NCBI RefSeq assembly: GCF_900101545.1
Contig: NZ_FMZU01000025.1
Location: forward strand, 54,601 to 118,600
DNA from: Variovorax sp. CF079
GTDB lineage: Bacteria > Pseudomonadota > Gammaproteobacteria > Burkholderiales > Burkholderiaceae_C
Direction: 5' to 3'
DNA: 64,000 nt
The notes under the pieces were generated by a model that did no database searches, had not been told where the DNA came from, and worked only from the letters and a program-made list of their open reading frames with translations. The position numbers and the translations under genes were made by a program. The first letter of the stretch is position 1. Each line of letters begins with the position of its first letter. This document shows, one piece after another, positions 43,717-52,759 of this stretch.

Positions 43717-44730
43717 TCAGGTCAACGCCCGTCCGGCCGCCTCGCGCACCAACGCCAGTTGGTCTTCGACCAGCAGCCAGGCGTGCTCGGCGGCCTGCTG
43801 ATCGATCGGGGTGAAGCGAATGGAGGCGCCGGGCAGCGCTTGAGCCAAGGCCGGCAGGTCGGCACTGGCGACATAGGCGATCTTGGGGTAGCCGCCCGCG
43901 CTCTGCCGGTCAGCCATCAGGACGATCGGCTGGCCGTTGGGAGGCACCTGCACCGTGCCGAAGCTCGTGGCCTCGGAGATCATCTCGAGCGGTCGCGACA
44001 GGACAAGATCGGCCCCTTCGAGCCGGTAGCCCATCCGATCGGATTTCGAGGAAATCGTGAACGGCGTGCGCACGAACCGTTCGCGCGCTTCCTCCGAAAA
44101 ATCCTGCCATTGCGGGCCCGGGATGAAGCGCAGGCCTTCGAGCGCCGCCGACGGCGGTTCCGCGTCGACGCATGCCGCCGTCACGAACGGCAAGCCGCTC
44201 TGCACCAGCGTGCGTTCCAGCGCCAGCGTGGGGTCGGCCCTGCGCGGGCGCGCCACGGGCACGCGGTCGTCCTTGCGCAACGCCCGCCCCTCGTGGCCGC
44301 CGAAAGCGCCCGGCCGATAGGTGCTGCGGCTGCCGAGCACCGGCGCCGTCGCGAAGCCGCCGCGCACCGCCAGGTACATGCGTGCGCCACGCGTGCGTTC
44401 ACCGAACTCCAGCGTGACGCCACGGCGCAGTAGCACCGCGCAATTCATGGGAACCGGCCGGCCCGCGGCCGTGATCCTGACGCGAGCGCCGCAGATGGCC
44501 AGCAGCATGTCGCAGGCAAACTGGACGCTGGGACCGGTCAGCGTGCACTCCAGCGTTGCCGCGTCGTCTTCATTGCCGACGAGCATGTTCGCCGTGCGAT
44601 GCGACCACTCGTCCATCGCGCCGGTGACCGGCACGCCGAGGTGCTGATGCCCGACGCGCCCCTGATCCTGCAGAACCGAGAACATGCCAGGCCGCAACAC
44701 CAGCATGTGCGCCACGGATGCCCGGGTCAT
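43717..44730 (-). CDS. pxpC: 5-oxoprolinase subunit PxpC (biotin-dependent carboxyltransferase-like)
   Basis: A 337-residue protein of the allophanate-hydrolase subunit 2-like family. Blocks: VLRPGMFSVLQDQGRVGHQH at the N-terminus, RGGFATAPVLGSRSTY near residue 126, PGPQWQDFSEEA, SSKSDRMGYRLEG near 225 and GYPKIAYVASADLP near 280. ATG 44730 overlaps the stop of pxpB (ATGA), so synthesis is coupled. The open frame beyond the start is the shadow of pxpB. Confidence 0.9.
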   Translation of the reverse strand: MTRASVAHMLVLRPGMFSVLQDQGRVGHQHLGVPVTGAMDEWSHRTANMLVGNEDDAATLECTLTGPSVQFACDMLLAICGARVRITAAGRPVPMNCAVLLRRGVTLEFGERTRGARMYLAVRGGFATAPVLGSRSTYRPGAFGGHEGRALRKDDRVPVARPRRADPTLALERTLVQSGLPFVTAACVDAEPPSAALEGLRFIPGPQWQDFSEEARERFVRTPFTISSKSDRMGYRLEGADLVLSRPLEMISEATSFGTVQVPPNGQPIVLMADRQSAGGYPKIAYVASADLPALAQALPGASIRFTPIDQQAAEHAWLLVEDQLALVREAAGRALT

Positions 44731-45467
44731 GGCGGCCGCTCCTGCATCCGCTCCAGTTCGGACGCCGAGATCGGATAGAAGCGCACCCGCGCGCCCTGCG
44801 GCATCCTCGTGGGTGGGGTCTTCGTCACGTCGAACAGGTCCCAAGGCGTCCGTGCGATCACGTTCCAGCCCCCTGGCAGCGCCATCTGGTAAATGGAGGA
44901 GATGCCATTGGCGATGGCGACCGACCCCGCCTCCACGCGCAGGCGCGGCGTGCTGCGGCGAGGCACATTCAGCCTCGGGTCGAGGGGGCCGAAGAAGGGG
45001 TTGCCGGGCGCGAAAAAGTAGGCGTAGAGCGACAGCGGCGTTCCCGAATGCAGGGCGATGACCTCTTCGGCCGTCAGGCCGCAATGGCGGGCCACGTCGT
45101 CCAGGTCCGGACCGTAGTCGCCGCCGTAGCAGGCGGGAATCTCGATCACCTCCTCGTTGACCGGCCGCTCGGGAACGCGGCCTGCGAGGAGTTGCTCCAC
45201 CAGGCGCGTCAATTGAGACGATGCCACGCCCTGCCGGCGATCGAACGCGAGTGGCCGGTAGTGCAACGCGACGGTAGTGAATGCGGGCACGACATCGACG
45301 ACGCCGGGCAGTTGCGCCGACGACAGGTGTGCGGCCACCGCCTGCACGGTCCGGCTGGTGTCGGCGCCGACGCGGTCGCCCAGGCGCACCTGCAAGCAGC
45401 GGTCGCCCACGGGTTCGATCCGCCATCCCGAGATGGAAAGCGACGGTGTCTTGGAAGAAGTTCTCAT
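44727..45467 (-). CDS. pxpB: 5-oxoprolinase subunit PxpB
   Basis: A 246-residue protein of the allophanate-hydrolase subunit 1-like (KipI) family. Blocks: VEPxGD-like EPVGDRCLQVRLGD near residue 18, IPACYGGDYGPDLDDVA near 115, GTPLSLYAYFFAPGNPFFG near 146, and AIANGISSIYQMALPGGWN near 190. It begins 28 bp after the aminotransferase gene and its stop overlaps pxpC. ATG 45467 is the only ATG that gives the family N-terminus. Confidence 0.9.
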   Translation of the reverse strand: MRTSSKTPSLSISGWRIEPVGDRCLQVRLGDRVGADTSRTVQAVAAHLSSAQLPGVVDVVPAFTTVALHYRPLAFDRRQGVASSQLTRLVEQLLAGRVPERPVNEEVIEIPACYGGDYGPDLDDVARHCGLTAEEVIALHSGTPLSLYAYFFAPGNPFFGPLDPRLNVPRRSTPRLRVEAGSVAIANGISSIYQMALPGGWNVIARTPWDLFDVTKTPPTRMPQGARVRFYPISASELERMQERPP

Positions 45468-45495
45468 GATGTCTGTGGCTGTGCAGCGCCCTCGC

Positions 45496-46740
45496 TCAGG
45501 CCTGAACCAGTCGGCCGCAGGCAGTGACGATGCGTTCGCAAGCCGTCTGCAAGCGGTCCTCCGACACCGCATAGGCGAAACGCAGGTAAGAAGCCAGGCC
45601 GAATGCAGAGCCCGGGACGCACGCCACGCCCGCGCTGTGCAGCAGATAGTGGGCGAGGTCGGCATCGCTGTCGATGGTTCGACCCTCCGGCGTGCGCATT
45701 CTGATGGCGCCAGCGCAGTCGGCGCACAGGTAGAAGGCCGCCGGCGGTGTATCGACCCGCAGCATCGGACTGGCGGCCGCCAGCAGCTCGACCGCCAGAT
45801 CGCGCCGCCCACGCAACCGGCTGCGCCATGTGTCCAGAAAATCCCTCGGCCCCTCGAGTGCGGCCGTTGCCGCGACCTGGCTGACCGCGCTCGGATTGCT
45901 GGTGCTCTGAGACTGGAGGAGCTCCAGTGCCTTGATCAGCCATGCAGGCCCGCCCGCATAGCCCAACCGCCACCCCGTCATCGCGAAGGCCTTGGACACG
46001 CCGTTGACGGTCAGTGTCCGATCGATCATGTCGGGCGAGGCCTGCGCAAACGACTGAAAGACGCCATCGAACACGATCTCTTCGTAGATGTCGTCGGAAA
46101 TCACCAGCACCCGTGGATGGCCGCGCAACACGTCCGCCAGCGCGCGCAGTTCATCGGCCGTGTAGAGCGCACCCGATGGATTGCACGGTGAATTGAGCAT
46201 GAGCCATCGGGTGCGCGGCGTGATCGCGCCCGACAGCATCTTCGGCGTCAACTTGAAACCGTTGGCGCTGCCCGTCGTCAGCACGACCGGCTCGCCGCCG
46301 GCGATGCGCACCATCTCCGAGTACGACACCCAATAGGGCGCAACCATGATGGCCTCATCGCCCGCATCGATGGTCGCCAGCATGGCGTTGAACAGGAGCT
46401 GCTTGGCGCCGGTTGCGGCCATCACCTGCGTGCTGTCGTAGTGCAGGCCGTTGTCTTGGCGGAACTTGCGGACGATGGCCGCCTTGAGCTGCGGCGTGCC
46501 GCCCACGTTGGTGTAGCGGGTGTGCCCTTGCTGGATGCCGGCGATCGCGGCCTGTTGGATATGGAGCGGTGTGTCGAAGTCCAGTTCGCCTTCGCTCAGG
46601 CTGATGACGTCTCGGCCTTCAGCAAGCAGCCGGCGGGCGGCTTCGGCCATGGCGCCGGTGGCCGACGGCTTCGCCACAAGCATGCGTGCGGACAGGTGAC
46701 TGTGAACGGACGGACCTGGAAATTCGTGGCGTGAGTTCAT
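45496..46740 (-). CDS. Class I/II pyridoxal-phosphate aminotransferase
   Basis: A 414-residue aspartate-aminotransferase-like enzyme. The PLP lysine is in VNGVSKAFAMTGWRLGYAGG (~residue 258). Other fold-type I motifs are SLSEGELDFDTP in the N-terminal region, AATGAKQLLFNAML, NSPCNPSGALYT and the C-terminal LRFAYAVSED, whose Arg binds the substrate carboxylate. It is the promoter-proximal gene of the minus operon, transcribed away from the ABC importer. It would move an amino group between the imported or released amino acid and a 2-oxoacid. ATG 46740 is chosen; the upstream extension to 46845 overlaps the promoter region. Confidence 0.85.
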   Translation of the reverse strand: MNSRHEFPGPSVHSHLSARMLVAKPSATGAMAEAARRLLAEGRDVISLSEGELDFDTPLHIQQAAIAGIQQGHTRYTNVGGTPQLKAAIVRKFRQDNGLHYDSTQVMAATGAKQLLFNAMLATIDAGDEAIMVAPYWVSYSEMVRIAGGEPVVLTTGSANGFKLTPKMLSGAITPRTRWLMLNSPCNPSGALYTADELRALADVLRGHPRVLVISDDIYEEIVFDGVFQSFAQASPDMIDRTLTVNGVSKAFAMTGWRLGYAGGPAWLIKALELLQSQSTSNPSAVSQVAATAALEGPRDFLDTWRSRLRGRRDLAVELLAAASPMLRVDTPPAAFYLCADCAGAIRMRTPEGRTIDSDADLAHYLLHSAGVACVPGSAFGLASYLRFAYAVSEDRLQTACERIVTACGRLVQA

Positions 46741-47089
46741 GGTACCGGACGGAAACAAAGGCGACTCGAACGCACCAGGACTAGCGATCGACTTTGGTGC
46801 GCGCACAGCAAGACGGTGCACGAAATGCCAGGAGCCAGTCGTCAAACTGGCGCGCGGCAGCGCTCAAGTCGTCCTGACGCAGCGGCTGCCCTGCGCATGT
46901 CCAGAAGGCAAGCGCTCCTGCGTTTCCCTTGGATAGACATCTGCGTCGCATCCTGCATTTCGGTCTTCGGTTCTGGTTCATTTTTAAGTTTGGTATGCCA
47001 TTGGCATGCAACATGCATGCCACGGAGCAGGCCCGGCAATCCGCAACGATTGCCGCCGTATTCGTAACCTGTACCAATCGGAGAGAGAG
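46741..47089. other. Divergent promoter region of the two catabolic operons
   Basis: No gene. The region separates the aminotransferase/pxp operon (minus) from the importer operon (plus). It contains the AT-rich stretch TTCATTTTTAAGTTTGG (about 46979-46992), the palindromes listed next, and a GAGAGAGAG ribosome-binding region for the binding-protein gene. Confidence 0.6.
46995..47022. promoter_or_regulatory. Overlapping palindromes, probable GntR operator
   Basis: ATGCCA-T-TGGCAT (46995-47007) overlaps TGGCATGCA-ACA-TGCATGCCA (47002-47022), both perfect inverted repeats. The location between divergent operons, next to an AT-rich element and 68 bp before the binding-protein ATG, fits a control site. 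The FadR-type GntR regulator at 50960 is the obvious candidate to bind it. Confidence 0.6.
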
Positions 47090-48139
47090 ATGAAAAGTAA
47101 GTTGCTGACGATGGGCCGCATCGTGATCGCGACCGCGGTCCTGCTGGCTGGCGCCGCGCAAGCCGCCGAACTGAATTTCGCGAGTTGGGGTGGCGCCTAC
47201 CAAGGCGCGATCCGCGACGCGTGGCTCAAGCCCTTCGCCAAGGAAACCGGCATCAAGGTGACCGAGGACACCGACCCGCAGGTCGCGAAGATCCGCGCCA
47301 TGATCGACACCAAGACCGTCGCCTGGGACGTAGTCACGGAGAACAGCGCCCGCCTGACGCGCGGCATCAAGCTCGGTGTGTTCGAGAAGATCACGCCGGA
47401 AATGGTCGACCAGAAGCACGTCATTCCCGGCGCGCGCAACGAGTACGGAGTGCCCTCGGAGATCTTCTCGACGAACGTCGGCTTCTCGACCAAGGCATTC
47501 CCCGCGGGCAAGCCGCAGCCGGTCAGCTTCGCCGATTTCTGGGACGTCGTGAAATTCCCCGGCAAGCGCACGCTGCAGGACGATCCGTCCACCGTGATCG
47601 AGGCTGCACTCATCGCCGACGGCGTCGCGCCCGGGGATGTCTACAAGGTGCTGTCCACGCCCGCAGGCATCGACCGCGCGATGAAGCAGATCGAGAAGAT
47701 CAAGCCGCACGTGGCCATGTGGTGGAAGAACGGCGCCGAGCCGGTCAACGCACTGGGCAGCGGCGAGGTGGTGATGGCGCTGGGCTGGAACGGCCGCTTC
47801 CAGGCCGGCATGGATTCGGGCCTTCCGATCCAGATGGGCTGGGGCAATGCGGTGGCGCAGGTCGGCTACTTCGCGCTGGTCAAGGGCGCACCGAACCGGG
47901 CCGAAGCCATCAAGCTGATGAACTACATCACCGCGCCGAAGAACCAGGCCGAGTTCAGCAAGTACATCGCCTACGGCCCGACGACCGAAGCGGCATTCCC
48001 GCTGATCGACGACGCGCGCAAGCAGCGCCTGCCTTCGACGCCGGAACGCCTGAAGTCCGCGCTCTTCATGGATTCGGAGTTCTGGGACAAGAACGGCCCG
48101 GCCATCACCGAGCGCTACAACCAGATCCGCGCGCGCTGA
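47090..48139 (+). CDS. ABC transporter substrate-binding protein (polyamine/PotD-like family)
   Basis: A 349-residue periplasmic binding protein. The signal peptide (IVIATAVLLAGAAQA) ends before AELNFASWGGAYQGA, the usual mature start of the PotD/iron-type extracellular binding proteins (bacterial type 2 fold). Later blocks are WDVVTENSARL, YGVPSEIFSTNVGF and EAIKLMNYITAPKNQAEF. ATG 47090 follows GAGAGAGAG; the frame is open upstream but contains no signal sequence. It is the first gene of the plus operon, with the permease 10 bp behind. Ligand is unknown; the operon suggests an amino-acid derivative. Confidence 0.85.
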   Translation: MKSKLLTMGRIVIATAVLLAGAAQAAELNFASWGGAYQGAIRDAWLKPFAKETGIKVTEDTDPQVAKIRAMIDTKTVAWDVVTENSARLTRGIKLGVFEKITPEMVDQKHVIPGARNEYGVPSEIFSTNVGFSTKAFPAGKPQPVSFADFWDVVKFPGKRTLQDDPSTVIEAALIADGVAPGDVYKVLSTPAGIDRAMKQIEKIKPHVAMWWKNGAEPVNALGSGEVVMALGWNGRFQAGMDSGLPIQMGWGNAVAQVGYFALVKGAPNRAEAIKLMNYITAPKNQAEFSKYIAYGPTTEAAFPLIDDARKQRLPSTPERLKSALFMDSEFWDKNGPAITERYNQIRAR

Positions 48140-48149
48140 CCCCTGCATC

Positions 48150-49856
48150 ATGGCAAGCACCGCCCTTCCCCTTCCCCACGCCGCGACGCCGCCCGCGGCG
48201 ATTCCCGCGCGGCGTGGCTGGAACCGCGCTGCGGTGTTCGCCGTGCTGCCGCTGCTGGTGTTCCTCCTGTTGGCCTTCGTCGGACCGATCGCGGGCTTGC
48301 TCAAGGAGGGCTTCCTTCGCGACGGCGCGCTCACGCTCGCCAACTACCGCCATCTGCTAGACACGCCGATCTACCGGATCGTGCTGGGCAACACCTTCAC
48401 CATCGCCGCCGCGGTGACCCTGTCGTGCATCGTGATGAGCTACCCGTTGGCCTACCTGATGGCCACGGTGCGACCGGGCGTCGCGCGGCTGCTGTTCTTC
48501 GCCGTCCTGCTGCCGTTCTGGTCGAGTGCGCTCGTGCGCACCTCGGCATGGATCGCGCTGCTGGGCAAGAACGGGCCGCTGAATACATTGCTCACGACTG
48601 TTGGCATCCTCGATGAGCCGATGGCGTTCCTCTACAACTTCACCGGCGTGATGATCGGGATGACGCACGTGCTGATGCCGTTCGTGGTCCTGCCGCTCTA
48701 CGCCGCGTTCCGCGCCATGGACACCACGCTCGTGCAGGCCGCGCAGAGCCTCGGGGCGAGTTCGGTGGGCATCTTCCGCCACGTGGTACTGCCCTTGACC
48801 AGCCCGGGCGTGGTGGCCGGCGGCATCATCGTTTTCATGAATGCGGTGGGCTACTACATCACGCCGTCGCTCATGGGGGGGCCCGCCCAGCGCATGGTGG
48901 CGGAGCTAATTTCGCACAACATCTCGGAAGAGCTGAACTGGGGACTGGCGGCCGCACTGGCCGCCATCTTGCTGGCAACGGTGCTGCTGTCGCTGTGGGT
49001 GTTCAACCGCATGTTCGGTCTGGACAAACTCATCAGCGGCTCGACCGGCAAGGGCAGCAGCGCGCCCACGGCAGGACGCACGCCGGGGGGCCGCGTCGCC
49101 GTCGTTGCCGGACTCGCCTGTGCGGCGTTCCTGATCCTGCCGATCCTCGTGGTGATTCCCATGAGCTTCGGCACGACCGACTTTCCGGTGTTTCCACCGC
49201 CTCAATACGGACTGCGCTGGTACACGAATTTCTTCGAGGATTCGAAGTGGATCGGCGCGTTGTGGTCGAGCGTGCGGGTGGGGTTGACGGTGACGGTGCT
49301 GGCCACCGTGCTCGGCACTGCGGCGGCGCTGGGTGTCCACAAGATGACCTCCGCCCGCAAAGGCTGGCTCGACGCGCTGTTCGTCATCCCGATGTCGGTG
49401 CCCGCCATCATCACGGCCGTCGCCCTGTTTTATTTGACAGCGCCTCTGGGCTGGGTCGCCAACTCGGTCGCGGTCATCATCGGCCACACGGTGCTGGCGT
49501 CCCCCTATGTCTACATCACCGTGCGCGCTGCATTGCGCAGCTTCGATTCCAGCCTCGAGTTGGCCGCACTCAGCCTCGGCGCGTCGTGGCCCGCGATGTT
49601 CCGGCTGGTCATGATGCCCGCCCTCTTGCCCAGCCTCATCGGCGGTGCCGTCTTCGCTTTCGTCACCTCGTTCGACGACGTGGTGATGGCGCTCTTCCTC
49701 ACCACCATCCGCAACAGGACCCTGCCCAAGCTGATGTACGAGGGCCTGGCCCACGACTTCGACCCGACCGTGATTTCCGCCTCCTGCGTGTTGATCGCAG
49801 CCACCGCCCTCATCCTGATTGCCAACCTGCTTCTCGGCAGGAAGAAAGGAGATTGA
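48150..49856 (+). CDS. ABC transporter permease, two permease domains fused
   Basis: A 568-residue inner-membrane protein with about twelve hydrophobic helices. Two copies of the permease EAA-loop are seen: AAQSLGASSVGIFRHVVLPL near residue 195 and LAALSLGASWPAMFRLVMMP near 472, each expected to contact one ATPase subunit. Thus PotB- and PotC-like halves are joined in a single chain, with a polar linker near residues 285-310 (SGSTGKGSSAPTAGRTPG). The start is 10 bp after the binding-protein gene and the stop 1 bp before the ATPase ATG. Confidence 0.87.
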   Translation: MASTALPLPHAATPPAAIPARRGWNRAAVFAVLPLLVFLLLAFVGPIAGLLKEGFLRDGALTLANYRHLLDTPIYRIVLGNTFTIAAAVTLSCIVMSYPLAYLMATVRPGVARLLFFAVLLPFWSSALVRTSAWIALLGKNGPLNTLLTTVGILDEPMAFLYNFTGVMIGMTHVLMPFVVLPLYAAFRAMDTTLVQAAQSLGASSVGIFRHVVLPLTSPGVVAGGIIVFMNAVGYYITPSLMGGPAQRMVAELISHNISEELNWGLAAALAAILLATVLLSLWVFNRMFGLDKLISGSTGKGSSAPTAGRTPGGRVAVVAGLACAAFLILPILVVIPMSFGTTDFPVFPPPQYGLRWYTNFFEDSKWIGALWSSVRVGLTVTVLATVLGTAAALGVHKMTSARKGWLDALFVIPMSVPAIITAVALFYLTAPLGWVANSVAVIIGHTVLASPYVYITVRAALRSFDSSLELAALSLGASWPAMFRLVMMPALLPSLIGGAVFAFVTSFDDVVMALFLTTIRNRTLPKLMYEGLAHDFDPTVISASCVLIAATALILIANLLLGRKKGD

Positions 49857-49857
49857 C

Positions 49858-50904
49858 ATGCCATCCAACCACCAGACATCGGGGCACTCGCCTCTCGGAC
49901 TCTCCATCCGTCCCGAACGCCAGGGCAAGGACGTCGCGCTCAGCGGCATCCGCAAGGTCTACAAGGATGTCGTCGCCCTGCCGGAGGTCAGCCTGGCCGT
50001 GGAGCGCGGCGAGTTCTGCACGCTGCTCGGTGCTTCCGGCTCGGGCAAGACGACCCTGCTGAAGATCATCGCCGGCTTCGAGGCGCCGGACGCCGGCAGC
50101 GTGCGCATTGCCGGCCGTGACGTGACCCGTATGCCCATCGCCGAGCGCAACATCGGCATGGTGTTCCAGAACTATGCGTTGTTTCCGCACATGTCTGTGT
50201 TCGACAACGTCTCCTTCGCGCTGCGCATGCGCCGCCTGAACCCGCACGACATCCGCCGCCGCGTCGCAGAGGCACTGGAGCTGGTCAGCATGGGCCCGCT
50301 CAGCGACCGCCTGCCTCGCGAACTCTCGGGCGGCCAGCAGCAGCGCGCGGCCCTGGCTCGCGCCCTGGTCTTCACGCCTGACATCCTGCTGATGGACGAG
50401 CCCCTCGGCGCGCTCGACAAGAACCTGCGCCAGGCGATTCAGTTGCAACTGAAGAAGCTCCACCACGACCTGGGACTGACCGTCGTCTTCGTGACACACG
50501 ACCAGGACGAGGCGATGAACCTGTCCGACCGGATCGTGATCATGGACCAGGGGCGCATCGTTCAGACCGGCGCGCCCGAAACGCTCTACCGCGCCCCGGA
50601 CTCGGCTTTCGTTGCGGGTTTCCTTGGCGAGTGCAATTTCATCGACCAGACCAGCCGCACGCTCGCCGTGCGACCGGAAAACGTCCGCCTGGGCGCACAG
50701 CTCGGTGCCGATGACATCCGGCACGAAGGACGGGTCCTGACCTCGACTTTCTGCGGCCTTCACTGGAAGGTGTTCATCGAGTCCCTCGGCCGAACCGTGG
50801 TCGCCTATGCGCCCGCCGGCGTCACCGGCGCGGACCGTACGCCGGGCCAGTCCGTGGCGTGGGGATTTCGGGCCACGGATGCGATGGAGTTCGCCGCTGC
50901 GTGA
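49858..50904 (+). CDS. ABC transporter ATP-binding protein (PotA-like)
   Basis: A 348-residue ATPase that powers the importer. Walker A GASGSGKTT (near residue 58), Q-loop FQNYALFPHM, signature LSGGQQQRAALARAL (~155), Walker B ILLMDEPLGALD (~178) and the switch His in VTHDQDEA are all present. The last ~100 residues form a TOBE-like regulatory domain (VRPENVRLGAQL). ATG 49858 follows GAAAGGAG. The gene is translationally close to the permease gene. Confidence 0.9.
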   Translation: MPSNHQTSGHSPLGLSIRPERQGKDVALSGIRKVYKDVVALPEVSLAVERGEFCTLLGASGSGKTTLLKIIAGFEAPDAGSVRIAGRDVTRMPIAERNIGMVFQNYALFPHMSVFDNVSFALRMRRLNPHDIRRRVAEALELVSMGPLSDRLPRELSGGQQQRAALARALVFTPDILLMDEPLGALDKNLRQAIQLQLKKLHHDLGLTVVFVTHDQDEAMNLSDRIVIMDQGRIVQTGAPETLYRAPDSAFVAGFLGECNFIDQTSRTLAVRPENVRLGAQLGADDIRHEGRVLTSTFCGLHWKVFIESLGRTVVAYAPAGVTGADRTPGQSVAWGFRATDAMEFAAA

Positions 50905-50959
50905 GCGGCCGCAGCGCCTCCACCAGTTCCTCATTTCAACTCTTTCAGCTGAAACCAAC

Positions 50960-51706
50960 ATGATCTCGCTCACCAAGACAAGCCCGACGGTCGGTGCCTC
51001 CTCGGCGTCGGACGCAGAGTCGGATCTCGAAGCGCTTGAACCCAGCCTTACCGCCGCCGTCTCCGACACCGCCGACGGCGTCGATCTGGCGGGGGACGCC
51101 TACCGCATCTTGCTGGAGATGATTCAGCTCGGCCGTCTGCCGATGGACAAGCCGCTGCAGGAACGCACCCTGGCCGCGACCCTCGGCATCTCGCGGACAC
51201 CGCTGCGCGAGGCGATGAGCCGGCTGATCGGCGGGGGCTTCGCCATCCGCACACCTCGAGGTCAATTGATGGTGCGCGAACCCACCCTGCGCCAATACCT
51301 CCAGATTCTCCAGATACGCGTGTTGCTCGAGGGTGAAACCGCGGCCGCCGCGGCCACACGGCTCGACGTTCAGCAAGCAAAGCAGATCCTGGCGCAAGTC
51401 CAGGCGCTCCTGGTCGCGCGAAACACCTCCAAGGAAGAGAACCACCGCATCGACAACCTGGTGCACGACACGATCGCCATGGCGAGCGGCAACCCGCTGA
51501 TGGCCCAGACGGTTCACGATCTGCGCATCAAGGCGCGGTGTTTCGACCAGAACGCCGCCCCCGAGCGTTTTGCCCCGAGTTGCCAGGAGCACATGGCCAT
51601 CCTGCAGGCCATCATCGATCGCGACCCCGACCAGGCCCGTGCCGCGATGCAACAGCACCTGGAAAACGCCCGAACAGGCCACGTGGCCCGCCACACCAGC
51701 ATCTAG
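50960..51706 (+). CDS. GntR-family regulator (FadR subfamily)
   Basis: A 248-residue regulator. After a ~45-residue acidic N-terminus comes the winged HTH (LQERTLAATLGISRTPLREA, about residues 68-87). The FCD ligand domain follows (ILQIRVLLEGETAAAAATRL, then NLVHDTIAMASGNPLMAQTV with a metal-type Asp/His pattern, and a final His in CQEHMAIL). Placement inside the importer operon suggests that it controls both divergent operons in response to a substrate acid. ATG 50960 is the first ATG with sensible protein behind it. Confidence 0.83.
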   Translation: MISLTKTSPTVGASSASDAESDLEALEPSLTAAVSDTADGVDLAGDAYRILLEMIQLGRLPMDKPLQERTLAATLGISRTPLREAMSRLIGGGFAIRTPRGQLMVREPTLRQYLQILQIRVLLEGETAAAAATRLDVQQAKQILAQVQALLVARNTSKEENHRIDNLVHDTIAMASGNPLMAQTVHDLRIKARCFDQNAAPERFAPSCQEHMAILQAIIDRDPDQARAAMQQHLENARTGHVARHTSI

Positions 51707-51764
51707 CCCGTCCGCAGCCTTGGCAAGCGCCTCTTCGGCAAGCCTGATCCTTCATCGCATATTC

Positions 51765-52745
51765 ATGACATCCGACTCCCGCATTCACGCACGCTCTTCC
51801 GGTGTGTTCATCATTTCCGCCACGCCTTTCAGCGACGACGGCGCGCTCGACCTCCAAAGCACCGACACCCTCGTCGATTTCTACCTGGGCCACGGCGTCT
51901 CCGGCATGACGATCCTCGGCATGATGGGCGAGGCCCCGAAGCTGACCGAGGAAGAGTCGCTGGCCTTCACCCGTCGCGTACTACAGCGCGTAGCGGGCCG
52001 GGTTCCGGTGGTCGTCGGCGTGAGCCACGCATCGAACCAGCACGTGGATCGCCTGGCCAAATCGGCCATGGACCTCGGCGCTGCCGGCGTGATGCTGGCC
52101 CCCGCACCCAACCTGAAGATCGATGACCAGGTTCATGGCTACTACGCCACCGTCGCGCGCATGCTTGGCGCCGACGTGCCGATCTGCCTGCAGGATTTCC
52201 CGCAGTCCACCGGCGTCTACACCTCGGTGGACGTCGTCAACCGGCTGGTCGACGAGTTTCCGCAAGTGGTGATGTTCAAGCACGAAGACCTGCCCGGCCT
52301 GCGCAAGCTGACGCAGATACGTTCGCAGGCAGAGTCCGCAGGCCGCCGCCGCATCAGTATCCTGGTCGGCAATGGCGGGCTGTTCTTGCCCCAGGAATTG
52401 CTGCGCGGCGCGGACGGTGCCATGACCGGATTCGCCTATCCCGAAATGCTCGTGCAGGTCTGCGCGCTGTTCGCGCAGGGCCGGCAGGAAGCGGCCGAGG
52501 ATCTGTTCGACGCCTACCTTCCCTTGCTGCGGCACGAGTTTCAGTACGGCATCGGCCTCGCGCTGCGCAAGGAGACGCTGCGCCTGCGCGGCGCCATCCG
52601 CAGTGCGGCGGTCCGTAAACCCGGTCCGGTGCTCGATGCCACCGACCATGCCGAGCTGCGCAGACTGATCGGGCGCCTGCAGCGGCGGCTCGGCACATCC
52701 GCACCCCCGGTGCAAAGCGGCGTCGACACCGCGCTGGCAGCTTGA
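51765..52745 (+). CDS. Dihydrodipicolinate synthase/N-acetylneuraminate lyase family protein
   Basis: A 326-residue TIM-barrel lyase or aldolase. The Schiff-base Lys is in VVMFKHEDLPGL (~residue 163), and the N-terminal GMMGEAPKL replaces the GTTGE-type motif. The catalytic Tyr normally found in a YNVP-like sequence is replaced: ICLQDFPQSTG has Gln there. So the enzyme is unlikely to be a true DHDPS and may handle another 2-oxoacid or hydroxyacid. It lies between the GntR regulator and the D-aminoacylase, 14 bp before the latter. Confidence 0.82.
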   Translation: MTSDSRIHARSSGVFIISATPFSDDGALDLQSTDTLVDFYLGHGVSGMTILGMMGEAPKLTEEESLAFTRRVLQRVAGRVPVVVGVSHASNQHVDRLAKSAMDLGAAGVMLAPAPNLKIDDQVHGYYATVARMLGADVPICLQDFPQSTGVYTSVDVVNRLVDEFPQVVMFKHEDLPGLRKLTQIRSQAESAGRRRISILVGNGGLFLPQELLRGADGAMTGFAYPEMLVQVCALFAQGRQEAAEDLFDAYLPLLRHEFQYGIGLALRKETLRLRGAIRSAAVRKPGPVLDATDHAELRRLIGRLQRRLGTSAPPVQSGVDTALAA

Positions 52746-52759
52746 AAGGAAGACGCAGA

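Noticed and set aside
43717..45426. Single 569-codon protein covering PxpC and part of PxpB
   Set aside because: Only the part from 44730 matches PxpC; the rest is the wrong frame of PxpB, which has its own proper frame and an ATGA overlap.
46781..48343. 520-codon minus-strand ORF opposite the binding-protein gene
   Set aside because: It is antisense to a gene with signal peptide and family motifs, and its own translation shows no domain.
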